A stretch of DNA of 64,000 bases from Branchiostoma floridae (Eukaryota; Chordata; Leptocardii; Amphioxiformes; Branchiostomatidae). Below, piece after piece: positions 37,801-49,700 of this stretch. Under the pieces are notes generated by a model. It was given only the letters and a program-made list of their open reading frames with translations. It was not told the DNA's origin and made no database searches. The stretch lies in contig NC_049984.1 of the NCBI RefSeq assembly GCF_000003815.2, positions 19,412,782-19,476,781 of the forward strand, in the 5' to 3' direction. The position numbers and the translations under genes are program-made. Each line of letters starts with the position of its first letter. The first letter of the stretch is position 1.

Positions 37801-40800
37801 AGGAGCTGAAGTTCAGCACAGACAAGATCAGCTCCAACTTCTCCAACTACTCCTCCTGGCACTACCGCAGCAAACTGCTGCCCCTGGTGCACCCCGACAT
37901 GGAGCAGCCCCAGGGGGTGGAGGAGACTGCACTTCTACAGGGTCAGGCTTCTTCATTTCCTACAAACTACATGTAGACAGAGTGCATTTGAATAAAGAGA
38001 CTCTTTTTACACAACCATTGCTTTGTTCCCACCGACGTTTCAGTGTCCGTTTGTCTCCTTCTTCACCCTATACAGACAGCTTTATGCAAAATATTTACAA
38101 TGCGGTCTCATATGCAAAGGGGTGTTGAACATCGATAACAGTTGTCAATTAACCATTGTAAATATTTTGCATAGAGCTGTCTGTACATATGTAAATACTT
38201 GTCATTTTGTGGCCACATCTGAACTGTGAGCAGCGACATCTGTCCTGCAGTACAATATGAGCCAGTAAGAATTGCCCTGAAGAAGGTGACAGACGGTCAC
38301 TGAAATGCCAATGAGAATGAAGCAATGGTTGTTAAAAAAAGATTCTCATTATAAAAAAAAAAAAGATTGGGCATTGCGATGAAGTAGGTAGTCAGGTTTA
38401 CTAGACCTTAGGCCACACCAAGTTAATTTGTTGGTTCACTGATTTTAAAAAACTAAAAAAAAATGCTTTAACTGGAAAAACATAATGGAAACAAAGGGAC
38501 CAGGTTTGTGCCTTGGTGCACTCAGTTTTATGGAGTGAACAATCATATATAAGTTTCCTCCCAACTCTCTAGTTTTATGATGTCCGCTTGTTGTATTTTT
38601 CTATTTTTTAATAATCCGTGAACTGACAAATTAAATTGGTGTGGCCTTAATAATCAAATAAGTGTTATTTGGATTGTTTGGATGGATTTCAAGCATGAAA
38701 CAGAATTTCATATAGTTTCTGATCATTATTATTACTTTGTTTCCACAGAACACGAGCTGGCCCAGAATGCGTTCTTCACAGATCCCAACGACCAAAGTGC
38801 CTGGTTCTACCATAGGTGGCTTCTTGGCCGAGCTGAGAGAGACCAGTCTATCAGGTGTCTCCACGTCTGTCGGCCATTAAACCGGCTGGTTGCAACCTTC
38901 TCAAAGCATTTAAAGGTACATTGTATAAGTATTGTATGCTAAAATATTCAACAGAGGACTTAATGTAATTATTATAGTCTTACAGCATTATTTTACTAGT
39001 ACTGTTAATCTTAAACCAAAAAGCAGTTACTCAAGCACCTAGATATGGTTTTGAAAACGGTCAGACATTTCGGATAGCATCCACCTTTCGCTAGTGACAC
39101 TGAAGAGATCTGGGAGAAACTGGTCTTTTACACCCTATGAATGCAAAAGAGCTGAAGACAATTGTAGATGTCCAATAGGAAAAAACATAAGACCAAGTCA
39201 AGCTATGGGTAGCGCTATGTCCCAAGTGCCGGAAAGTTCCATACGTAGGCCCTCTTTTCTAAACCGTTTCCAAAATCATATCCAGTTGCTGCTTTTTGCC
39301 ATATCTTATTACCTGGATGCCGAACCTTCATTGACGTACTGTTAACATTGTTTTCCCTCTCAACTGAGGACAGAGATTTTCTTACCTTTCAGGCATCTGC
39401 TGCAACCCTCAATGTAGTTAAAGATGGTGAGGTCATCACAGGGCGATGGCACACCCCACGTGGCACTGACACATTTGAACAGGTGTTGGTATCCTTTTGC
39501 TAATGGCCATTAGTTGTGTTTGTTTTGTGGAGAAATGTACAAATTATTAATGTAATATTTTTGTCTACTAGATGATTCTATAGTAGGCTAGGTGAAATGG
39601 CTTAAAATCATTCACTTATTAATAAGTTGCTTGACAATGTACATCTGTGCAGATGCTTTGGGGTGGCACCCATCCCAATTTCTGTAGCCCTTGGGCCACA
39701 CATTTGTGCAAGCCACTACAGCAGGGGGCTGTTCCACTGGTAGTGATGTGTGTTTAACTCCCATTATCTTCTTCCTCATCAGTGCAGAGTGCTAAGCAGA
39801 GAAAGCAGCATGTACCATTTTTAAAGTCTTTGGTATGATTTGCCAAATGCAAGGCGAACACTCTACCCACTCAGCCATTGCACCGGTTCACAAATCATAC
39901 ATTGCTTGTGATGAATGTTTTTCTAGCTCTGTTAAAAAACCAGCCTGAGCCTGTCTTGTTTTGTAGATGATTCTATAGTAGGCTAGGTGTGAAGGCTTTA
40001 AACCATTCACTGCTTGTGATGAATCTGTTCAAATCCTGTCATGCTTTTATGGTTTCTATGGTTTCTTGAGATATTGTAGGGCAAACTTGAATGTTCAAAG
40101 ATCACAAGCTAAGACTTGACATTGCTTTAAAAGAAGATATTGAAAAGATCACAATTTAAGACTTGACATTACTTTAAAAGAAGATGTTGAAAAGATCACA
40201 AATTAAGACTTAATAACACAGCTTTAATAAAGGAATAACTTGCAGCTTTACACACAGAACCTTCTGTAATGTCCACTGAGTAGTGAGTACCCCTTAACCA
40301 CTGCACCTCAGATATTTGAGTTTCCAGAACACAGTCTGACACCAGACAGAGATCAGCACATACATGTGACGTTAGACACAGAGGCTGGGCTGGTGGGCAG
40401 GGAATGTGTTCTAGGAGCAGGTAAGCTGAAACTTCTCTGTAATCTTTTTTGTTGATTGTTTCTCAAAAGGTGACTTTTACGTCAGATTTTCCCAGTTTCC
40501 TACTAAAAAATTTATGTGGTATGGATCAGGGTTGTAGCCAGCACCCGTTCTTCCGTCCTTTGACGGAATTTTGCAGCTGTGGATGGAAAAAAATTGCCCA
40601 TTCTGTCCTCTGCGACTGCGACGGATAAAAATCGATATGTATGTAAAGATATAAAAAAACTTGAAATTTTGCAAACATCTCCCCAAAATCAGAGGAAGTT
40701 GCCTTCGGCGCTCGACAGGAGTTCCATTCAAAATCAAGGTGACGGAAAATGATTTTAGGTTGGCCACAACCTTGGTATGGATCATTACCAAGAATGAAAT

Positions 40801-43800
40801 GTCAATTGATAAAGACATTGTCTTTTGTATTGTGTTAAGGAAGCTAACACAGTTTATTTTTCCTATTCCTCCACAGGACATCCTGAAGTATTTAGTAGAG
40901 ACATCACAGAAAGTCAAGAGTTATTCAGGTAAGACAAAGACCCTGTCATGTCTCTACATCATTATTCTACATGCAATTGAACACAACTGTGATAGATGAA
41001 ATTATATGTTTCCCTAATTATGGTATTGATAATTGCAAATCAATTTTTTGGGAGAAAAGTGACGTTTAGCTGATGTTTCAACGTTGTTTTCTAATTCAGC
41101 TTGTAACTGCGACAAACGGATAAAGTCGCCAAAAGTAGTTACTCAAGCAACTGGATATGATTTTAGAAACGGTCAGACGTTTCAGACACCATCCAGTGTC
41201 TTTCAAATCATATCTTATTACCTGGAGGTCTAACCTTCATCAACATAACCAATAAAGTCATCTTGAATCCCCTACCCATGATATACAGTACCTGGATGAC
41301 CTTTACAATCTTGTTTGTTACTCTTGAATATCGATGACATTTAAAATCTTGTTTGTTAATCTTGAATATCTTTACAGGTCAGAGCTGAGTGTAGCCAAGT
41401 CCTCTGTCCTGCAACAGGAACTGGAGTCCTGTCAGCAGCTACATGAACTTGAACCTGACAACAAATGTAAGACTTTATGGTGACTTATTCTATGTGATTT
41501 AGGTCATGGCAGTGCTTGCAGTAGTTCTCAGGTATTCACTAGTGACCCACTGTGCTGTACATACTGACTGCTGGGATATTCTTACAGTTAGGGCTGTGTA
41601 CCAAAATACCCATACCTGTACCATGCCTATAAAACTGTTTAGGTACAGGTCTGGACCTAAACACCTGTGTACCTGTACCTGTACCTGAACTAACTAAAGC
41701 ACTAGTGGACACCACTTTTAATTTAAGACTACAGATAGGTTGATCCAGAATCAATGATGACAATTGTGATTATCTTGCAGTTGAAAACTCAGAAAAAGTC
41801 GTTTTTGAGGTTCAAGTAAGTAATTCTTCATTCAAAGATGACAATCTATTACTATAAAAGTCAGTTGGCTATATCTATAACATACAGATACTTATCAAAC
41901 TTGTTAAGGAACATGTTCAGGTCCGGACTTGTACTGAAACTCTGTATCTAAAATTTATTTAGGTACACAGCTCTACTAACAGTATTGCTTTATTATGACT
42001 GTTTTCCACAGGGGCCATCTTGTCCGTAGTACTGCTGATGAGAGCCATTGATCCCATCACATACCAGGAGCAGACCCTACAGTATGTGGATAAGCTGACA
42101 TCCCTGGACAGCTACAGGAGAAACTACTACTCAGACCTCAGTAGCAGGTTCCTCATAGAAAACACTGTCATGCAGTCTGAGGAGGGGACCAACAAACTGG
42201 ACCTGTCCGGGAAGGTAAACACCTCTTTGGTTTACTTTTTCTTAATAAGGCCACAACAATTTTATTTGTTGCTTCTCGTATTTGCCTGTCCAAAAAAAAT
42301 TAATTAAGTCCCCAGAAAAAATAATACAGGTTTTGCTATCACAAAGCTGTAAATATTACCATTCAGAGCCACATACACATGATTTCAGTCTAACAACAAT
42401 GCCTTTTATTCAGAACATTGGTAACAAGTCAAAGGAAGGAATACATTGCATAAAACATGCCAACTACTCATGCTGTTTTTTGTTGTTATTTATGCCATAT
42501 ATCTTCGCCGCAGACCTTTGGAAAAAAATTGTTTTAATTTTTTTTCGACCTATTAGTCCAATTTTTTCTGAAAAAATCCAAGAAGCAACAAATAGATTTG
42601 GTGTGGCCTAACTTGTTATCATTGAAAAGTGTTCCGGTAACCTTTTATTACATGAATGTAACATGAAATATAATCTTTGATGTGCTATATATGTGTCTGA
42701 ATTTCTTGTCAGGGTCTGACATGTGTCCGTCACCTGGATCACATGACACTCGTAGTGCAGCTGGACCTGTCCAACAACCGACTGACCACCCTGGACATCC
42801 CAGTCTACATGTTGCAGTGTCTGAAATTACTGCTGGCTGACAACAACAACATAGAGAGTATAGCAGGACTCACCAACATGCCTCTACTGGGGAGGGTTTC
42901 CCTCAGGAACAACCGTATCCTTTCTTATGTTTCCATGTTCCTCACTGACTCCAATAACATCAAGATCAGACTTATGTTACAATTTCAAACCATATATCCA
43001 TACACAAAATAAAGTGCTTACCAACAAGCTTTTGATCAGTCCTCTGATCCTTATCAAGTTGAAATGACCCAAAGCCTAAGTCACACATCAGAAGTGTGAC
43101 GTCAGCAAAGGGTCAAAGGTGCTTGGAAGTCGGTATCGTCCCCAGTCTCAGTCAAGGGAAGGTTGGTGGACTCTGATGTAAATGGCCTCTTTCACTCCCC
43201 TGAACTTACCTTCACATATCCTTTCTTGTCAACATGTGTGCTGAGCAAGTAGACCTGAAAAGTAATTACTCTGTGACAGGAGGGTAACCTCCGTTGACGG
43301 AGTATTGTGATCGGTGAATGTGATGAGTGTTCACATCTGTATCTCCATATTCCATTTGCCGCATTCGTATGTAATTTTGCATGTCGTCTGCATTTTTTTA
43401 TCATGGTAGCTGTTGTTATAATCAATGTAATTATTTCAGATATCACCCCTGCATCTCTCGGTATATTGGTACAGGTCTGCGTTATTTCGGCATGTTAGGC
43501 ATTGCGGTAATTGGATATTGCCAAGCAAATGTTACATGATGCATATATGGGGCTATGTGAGAACAGCTGTCGCGGTAGAGGAATCCCTAAACAGACGTTA
43601 GACTCTGGCTTCCTAGCATATTGCATTGGTCAGAGCCATTGTTATGATAAACAAGTATATACTTTGTCCTGGTAAGCTATTGGTTATATTAGGGCTTAGT
43701 TTTCTTTTTCTGTTTATCGTTATTTGGCTTACCGGGACTGTACATATCATCGGCATAATTTATATTGTAACTGATGCGGCGGAAACCATAAATACGTCAC

Positions 43801-44111
43801 AGAGTACGATACGTACGGCCACTTGTTTGTATTTATAGCTGATGCTATGATTGCCATATGATCACCCTGCAGTTCCTTTTGCACATAAGTGGAATGCTTT
43901 AGTTGGGCACACATACTTTAGTTGCACTTGTAGTCCTTAACTTCTTTCCTCAGGTATAGCCAAAGCACAAGCCTTGGCACCTCTGGCAAGCTGCACCAAT
44001 GTGTCTGTACTGGACCTGGAGGGAAACCCTGTGTGCAGCACGGAGGGGTTTAAATCCGACATAGTCTCTGTTCTACAACAGATTAAAGTTTTGGATGGGA
44101 GCAAAATATAA
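34695..44111 (+). CDS. RABGGTA: Rab geranylgeranyltransferase (GGTase-II) alpha subunit
   Basis: With the beta subunit and Rab escort protein it attaches geranylgeranyl groups to Rab C-termini. Thirteen coding exons give 564 residues (human 567): 34695-34697, 35100-35210, 35927-36051, 36726-36913, 37744-37941, 38749-38915, 39393-39482, 40312-40420, 40877-40928, 41378-41466, 42012-42214, 42713-42914 and 43954-44111. The N-terminal half has prenyltransferase alpha repeats (MWNYRKEIF, VWEHRCWVM, CWDYRRFVV, SWHYRSKLL, WFYHRWLLGRA). An Ig-like insert follows (about residues 250-360), then C-terminal leucine-rich repeats (LDLSNNRLTTLDIP, LLLADNNNIESI, LDLEGNPVC). All phases agree to the TAA. The start is the weak point: exon 2 begins CATGGACGACTGAAG, so the Met before HGRLKVK must come from an upstream exon. 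ATG|GTAGAG at 34695 fits, ATG|GTGGGT at 34112 is an alternative. Confidence 0.94.
35275..35495 (+). mobile_element. 3' tail of a non-LTR retrotransposon in RABGGTA intron 2
   Basis: An open frame to 35484 ends in RPNLTLKKVLEEEVG...DRDAWSDIV, the style of the C-terminus of non-LTR reverse transcriptases. It is followed directly by a short tandem tail (GAACTGAACTGAACTGAA) instead of poly(A). The insert is strongly 5' truncated. The clade cannot be named from this fragment. Confidence 0.65.
35590..35755. repeat. Dispersed repeat fragment, same family as 26060-26370
   Basis: Contains CATAATGAAGGCAAC and CAAATTAACATGGCCTA-like words shared with the copies in KARS and OTUD6B introns; one arm appears deleted. 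Confidence 0.4.
36258..36622. repeat. AGGGGTGGG element in RABGGTA intron 3
   Basis: Left end TAGGGGTGGGTTATTGGACC, right end GGGACCCACCCCTA; inverted relative to the copy at 29194. Confidence 0.65.
37182..37634. repeat. AGGGGTGGG family element in RABGGTA intron 4
   Basis: Interior matches 29194-29598 (GAATGCACGATACTCAAAAC, CAATGGTCCATTTTGCAACA, CTGCCTCTGTACTATTGA); right end GGACCCACCCTTA. The left terminus is eroded. Confidence 0.65.
37646..37761 (+). repeat. 58-bp tandem duplication of the RABGGTA exon 5 acceptor
   Basis: GGTTTTACTGTATGTACAAC plus TTCCAG|TCCACTGCTGGGAC occurs twice. The first acceptor would start the exon at 37686, the second at 37744. They differ by 58 bases, so only the second keeps the frame. 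Confidence 0.9.
37985..38345. repeat. Fold-back repeat with CGACGTTTCAGTG end
   Basis: Inverted words include ACAACCATTGCTTTGTTC / GAAGCAATGGTTGT and TACAGACAGCTTTATGCAAA with its complement near 38160. The CGACGTTTC...CCTTCTTCA head resembles elements at 28260-28310 and 63170-63215. In RABGGTA intron 5. Confidence 0.6.
38410..38649. repeat. MITE with TAGGCCACACC termini
   Basis: TAGGCCACACCAAGTTAATT and its inverted copy AATTAAATTGGTGTGGCCTT bound 240 bp in RABGGTA intron 5. Confidence 0.8.
40530..40775. repeat. Dispersed repeat, same family as 24285-24580
   Basis: AGGGTTGTAGCCAGCACC at the left and GGTTGGCCACAACCTTG at the right, with TCCGTCCTTTGACGGAATTT inside. RABGGTA intron 8. Confidence 0.55.
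41589..41974. repeat. Fold-back element AGGGCTGTGTACC...GGTACACAGCTCT
   Basis: Inverted ends, with repeated GTACCTGTACCTG words inside. It spans the short exon-free stretch of RABGGTA intron 10. Confidence 0.55.
42246..42611. repeat. Larger relative of the TAGGCCACACC MITE
   Basis: TAAGGCCACAACAATTTTAT and the inverted TAGATTTGGTGTGGCCTA bound about 366 bp in RABGGTA intron 11. Confidence 0.6.
42933..43202 (+). repeat. Copy of KARS exon 13 end and intron 13 inside RABGGTA intron 12
   Basis: Starts with CCATGTTCCTCACTGACTCC, which is KARS coding sequence, and continues through the old splice junction (CATCAAG|ATCAGAC, donor GT now AT). The source segment is 26516-26792. Confidence 0.85.
43281..43828. 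repeat. Second copy of the dispersed repeat at 23328-23910
   Basis: Same order of shared words (GGGTAACCTCCG, GCCGCATTCGTATGTA, ATATCACCCCT, TACGGCCACTTGTT). RABGGTA intron 12. Confidence 0.65.
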
Positions 44112-46282
44112 CCTGAAATAGTCCTAATTATATTTGAGAAGCAAAATGGTTGGAGTACCAGTGTTTGAAACGTTGGCTACGGTGTATTAAAAAGGAAGCA
44201 AAATCATGGAACCGGCATGTTATAAATTGAAATGAATCTTCTTCCTCAATCTTGTTGTCAACGATGGCTCGACTGAATGTTACAAATTTAGACAACTGTT
44301 TGCTATACATGTATGTATAAGATGATGTACACCTTGCAAAGCATTTTGAAGCAAACTATAGCACATACGTAGTGTCTTCCCTGTGGTGCAAAAAGTTTGT
44401 TCGCAAATTTTGAATGCCACTCTTTTATGCAATCAACGTATTAAGTGCAGAAAATACAAAACAAAAACATTATTGTTGTACTATTGTTTTGTTGTCTGGC
44501 TATCAGAAATTAAACTCCAAGAGCTATGAGTATGAGCAAGAAAAATGTAGCTTTGAATACTACATTCCAACTACATAGGGGTGGGTATATATATACCAGT
44601 ACAGAAACTATAGATCCAGGCATTGTGTAGGTCCAAAGGACCTGAACCTGGACCTACTTGTGGATGTGCAATACTCATCAAAACAATGGTCTACATTTTG
44701 TTTGTATATTGCTACAAAGGATGTTTAAGTTGCTCAAGTTAACCACAACCTAAAATTAGGGTTAGTAAAAAACTAATTTTAAGTTGTGTTAAGATGTGGT
44801 TTACTTGAAACACTCATAACTTGCCAACAACGGATTTCAGTTCAGAACTTCCTTCGAATGATATCAAAGTTAGCCTACTTGAAAACACTTTTTACTAACT
44901 TTAATTTTGAGGCCAGGCTTGGTATCATTCCAAAGGTCTCTTGGTAGGAAGTTTTAAACCGAAAATTAAGATTGCTTGCGTTGTTGGCGAGTTATGAGTG
45001 TTAAAAGTTCTGCGATGCTTGTATACATGTCTTGTACCATCATCCTTACCAACGCTGATGACCTAATTGCTAACTTTTCAAATCTTTGTCCTGACCGATT
45101 GCAACTTGAAAGCCTGTCAGTATTCAGATTCCAGACCACCATCGGTGTAAACAAAGTGGAGATCCAAATTAAAGGAGAGTATAAAAACAGCCGTAACAAT
45201 AAACTCAAACAATGACAAATTTCAGCGATCAACTTTTATTGCGTTAAAAGCCTGTGTTACGAAAGAATTAACAATGGGATTTAGCTATAGGTGAACACCT
45301 AAAACTAGATTGAAAAGTTACCTGTACAATAAGGTCATGAAATGATTAATATTCTGAACACAAAGTTAACGTCAAAAAGGCAAAATCATTAATTGATACC
45401 TATTCTTCATGTTTAAACATTAGTAATATCCTAGATGGATCTCTCACATTGTAATAGCTATTTACATGCTTTGCGTACTTCATGTTGATTTACGGTATAC
45501 TTCACATTGACCAGTTGTTTTGTAACTGATACAAATAATTCTGTATTGAAAAGGAACATTATATGACTAGGCAAAGATATACGTTGGTTACAAAGAGTAT
45601 ATAGACATCTATTGATATGAACATGATGACATGATAACGGAACGTTTGTGTCCTTGACTAACCCAAGATTTATCTGATTTAATATATCTTCAATGACTGA
45701 AATTTTGAGTAAAGCTTAAGAAAAGAAGACAAACTTTCATTGCATTGCTAAAAGCAAACAGCTGTGATTCAAAATACAAAACGATCGTTTCTCTCTTATT
45801 TCACCACAACATTCCTTTTTTATATACATTAACTGTAATTAATATGCAACTCATAAAAACAAGTTGCTTAGACCTTTCATAACATCCTTCCCACTTGGGT
45901 GAATGGATTATTTACGTCATCTTGCATGACATTGAATTTTTACACACGTTGGTATTCTTCACACTTTTGACAACTCCTTTTTGGACAATGGAAAGATCAT
46001 TGAACAGAGAAATACTTTGGCTAACTGCTATAAACAGAATCAAACAGCATTTGTTATAATGTTTTCATATCTTATCACATCAAAAGACGTCACAAACAAT
46101 GTCAGATGCCAAAATATCTTGATTCGTATCACCAGACTAGTATTGTAACTATCATCAATGTATTACATTTTGTTAGCTTCAGTCTTATAATCCATAAAGA
46201 ATGCTTCAACAGGAAAGTTTGTCTACAGTATAGTGTCCTAAAGTCTCCCTATCTCTGTAGTCATATATGTACATACTTTCCC
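44112..46282. other. Intergenic and 3'UTR stretch between RABGGTA and the ANK-Death-TIR gene
   Basis: Holds the 3'UTRs of two convergent genes. TTTATT at 45235-45240 reads AATAAA on the minus strand and could end the ANK-Death-TIR transcript. A truncated AGGGGTGGGTA element lies near 44577-44740. No exon was found. Confidence 0.55.
44809..45003. repeat. Fold-back element
   Basis: ACACTCATAACTTGCCAACA and the inverted TTGGCGAGTTATGAGTGTT bound about 195 bp. Confidence 0.7.
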
Positions 46283-46746
46283 CTACTGTGAACTGGCTAA
46301 GCTTGCCCTCTTCCTCACTTGGGATTTGATGTCACTTGCCAACTTGGCAACATCCACAGTACCATCTGTACAGTCCAGGTACGTCAGGTGAGATAACTCA
46401 TCAGGTATCTCACACTCAGCCTTCAACATGGGCAGCACACAGTACTTGTCACTACTCAGTTCTTTCTCTACGGCTGCCTTCAGCTCAACCTTACACCAGT
46501 TACTGGACAGAAAGTTCTGGGAGAGAACTATGAGAATCTTCCTACTGTTAGCCACTGCCCAGTCGATGTTGTGTGAGATCGGCACGCCGCTCTTGAAGTC
46601 CCTGTGGTGGACACAGATCTTCAGGTTGTGGGGTGGAGACTCGAGCTGCTGAACCCACTCATTCACCCAGGAGAAGTCCCGCTGGTTGGCAGACACGAAG
46701 GCGTCGAATTCGAAGTCCCTCAGCCAACGAGACACCATATTGGAAA
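46283..46746 (-). CDS. TIR domain exon (C-terminus of the ANK-Death-TIR gene)
   Basis: The exon starts after TTTTTTAG at 46747 and encodes 153 residues plus stop. Box 1 reads FDAFVSA, box 2 reads RDFKSGVPI, and [19 protein letters not shown] gives strand D to helix C. A tail of about 20 basic/serine residues follows. The BB-loop proline of the usual RDxxPG is a serine here. TIR domains self-associate in Toll/IL-1 signalling, and some (SARM1) cleave NAD; the sequence does not show which applies. Confidence 0.93.
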
Positions 46747-49700
46747 CTAAAAAAAAGGTGAATTTACGTTAGAGTCTTTAACTGATGCAATTTGAAATGC
46801 TTACCTTTATTAGGCCATAAAGGGGAAGATAAACGACGAATATGATTGAGGATATGTGAGCTGAAATGTGACTATTTGACAAGTGGTTTAGATGCATGTT
46901 GAGAAAATATTCCTGAAAGTTGGGACTACTGATTGACCAACGTCAAGTTCAATCAATGTTGACGTTCAAATTTCGTCCCGAAATCTCTGCATTTTGATCT
47001 ACTGATACTAGATACTACCTCAAACGCCTGGTGGTTTGCAAAGTCATATCTTGTTGCTTGACTGATTGCTATTTGGCGTATGGGGATAGTTACATTCTCG
47101 TACATGTTTTCAATTCAAGATTAGTCCAATGTAGTCTAGTGTTGCTAGCCGATCATAATCGAACGACCATCAATTAAAAGCACAAACCTGATGAGGAGAT
47201 GGACGATAACAGTTCCTTGGCCATCTCAAAGAACGAAGTTGTTTCCGACACAACTCCCATCTGAAAAGGGACAGATAATATATAAATTTAGGAATCAACT
47301 AAAACACTCAGTCTGCTACATGCACAGAATGCATCAATGGTCATTCTTGCTTATCCTTGTTTTCTCTTGTTAAGAGTAGGCAACAAAATGGACCCACGCC
47401 TGCTCGGTCTTTACGATACATTGCCGTGTAAATGGAAGGATAATAGGAAAATACAGTTTGATGACAGAGCATTATTGCACAAATATAAATTCAAATGTCT
47501 ACTCTGGCATAAATCACCAGTGATCATTAAGAAATAGGAAAGCTAGCAACGCCACGACAAAATCTGATGTCTTACAACATCGAACAATTCTTAACACTAA
47601 GTAAATCAAGCAACTGGAGAGATTTTAAAAAGATTTTTTGAAGAAAAAAATAATCAAATGATTTACCTGTTGTTTCTTTTCTGCCACTTTGTTTTGGTCG
47701 TCGTTTCTGTCATCGTTCTCCCCTTCATCCTCGTCTTTGTTCTCGTCAATCTCATCTTTTACGCCAGCAAGATTTCGCTCATCGGCGAGTGTCTTCAGTA
47801 TGGTCTCTGCAAGGTACAAAAATATACTACTAAAACCAGTCTTGAATGGATGTTTAATAACTTCATCTGAGGGTACATCTGTTGTATGTAATGACATCAT
47901 ATGATACTCTTCCAACTTGTAGATCTTGATATAAAAAAAATCAGACTGAAAGGCGTATGTACAGCTGTGGTAGAGTCTCTCATGCAGGGCCATGAAAACA
48001 TTCTCGCTGTAAATTAATTGAGCCTTGGAATACAGAGTCACTAAAGCTAAATAATGTTTGTACGCTTTCTTTGCTGACGCGTATATGCTTTCCAATGAGA
48101 AAACAACTAACCTGCCACATCCGCCATCTGCATGTCCTGCAGTGCCCACCACACGTTAAAAATGTTTGGCCAGTACGGTTGTCTGTCCAGCCACAGCTGC
48201 AGACTCTCCACAGTCATCTCCTTCAGCCCTCCCAAGTTGATGTTGCACCTGTACTGGATGTCGTCCAAGTCAACCTCTATGATACCCAGGCGGCGGCCGA
48301 GTTCCCGCCATCGTCGTCCCACATGATCGTTCAGCATTGTTGTGATGATTCTTCTCATGATGTCCTTGAGGATGGCAAATAACCGTTTCAGTACAGGATA
48401 TCGATGTAATATTCGTTGATACGAACGACCAACGGAATAAAATAGCCACATGCATGACACAATCATCAATATTTTACTGGTTATATTAGATGTCCAAAAG
48501 ATCACAAATGCATTGCTTTGCTATATTCACTGTAGCTTCACTATCCCTATAGCACAATTCATATTTAGTATTCTACTTCTCCTAAGTATCCTATTCCATC
48601 TCTAACGAAATGCTTTCGTTTGAGCTTTGACACTGGTAGTCCCTGGGCACAGCTGACATCCACATGTGTAATGTTTCCATTAAATTGTCGAATATTTTGT
48701 CTAAATAAACACAACAATTATTATATAATATATACCTTCTCTGCCTGTTGCCTTGTTTTGATGGCGGCCTGTTTGGCAAACAGTTCTGTTGGAAACTCCT
48801 TGTCAGCTTCCTGAAATTCGGAAAATACACTTAAGTTTCAAGACAACTATCTGAACTGACTCTAAGCAGTCAGATATTGTTTCAATATTCAAGACAGGAT
48901 GCAGATGCAGCCAATTGGCCACGTGGTAGCATAGATCTTAAAATTGGCCCGTTACCATACATCAGACCCAGCGTATACAGGCCAATCAAATCCCAAATAT
49001 CAACGTACTTTGCTAGCTGTCTTCCCAACAGTGGCACTCCAGAGCGTGAAAGCAGTAAGGTGTTGGTCTCTGTCCACAGCCACGTCATAAGAACTCTGCA
49101 CTTTTGTTAGTCCACTTTCTTTATTCTGAAAAATGAAAAAGTGAGGTACATCAGATATAAGGAAGAAATTATTTCCAACCAAACTAGCCAGCTATAAGAG
49201 AGAAAAGTGTAATAACCGCAAATAATATATTAAGGGTCTGTATTAGGCCCCTTATTTTTCCTTGTCTATATTAATGATATTGTCGATAATCTTGTCTCGC
49301 AGCCATTTCTTTTCGCTGACGACAGTTCACTTATGCATGTTGTCGATAACGCGAGTTTTTCTGCTTCCTGTTTAAATGCTGATTTAGAGAAAATACACAG
49401 ATGGGCTGTTCAGTGGTTAATGGAATTGAACCCAGCCAAAATAGTTGAAATGTGTTTCTCAACCAGACGAGCTAATCTAGTACACCCACCTCTGCTTTTA
49501 TACAATTGCATTATTAAGTCTGTTTCTTCTCACAAACATATAGGAATTACCTTAAACTCTGACATGACTTGGAAATCCCACACCAACAATATATTGTCTA
49601 ACATTTCTAAAAGCTTAGTAACTTTCAAAGGGTTGAAATTTAAACTCCCTCGTAATGTTTTGGAAACATTGTACAAATCATTTAATGATTTATCCGCCCG

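Noticed and set aside
47658-47904. Plus-strand frames rich in Ser and hydrophobic residues
   Set aside because: Antisense shadow of the acidic linker exon of the ANK-Death-TIR gene.
48365-48505. A transmembrane-like extension upstream of the Death domain ([12 protein letters not shown])
   Set aside because: Open only because the intron lacks stops; an in-phase acceptor at 48365 gives a standard Death domain. It would need RNA to exclude fully.
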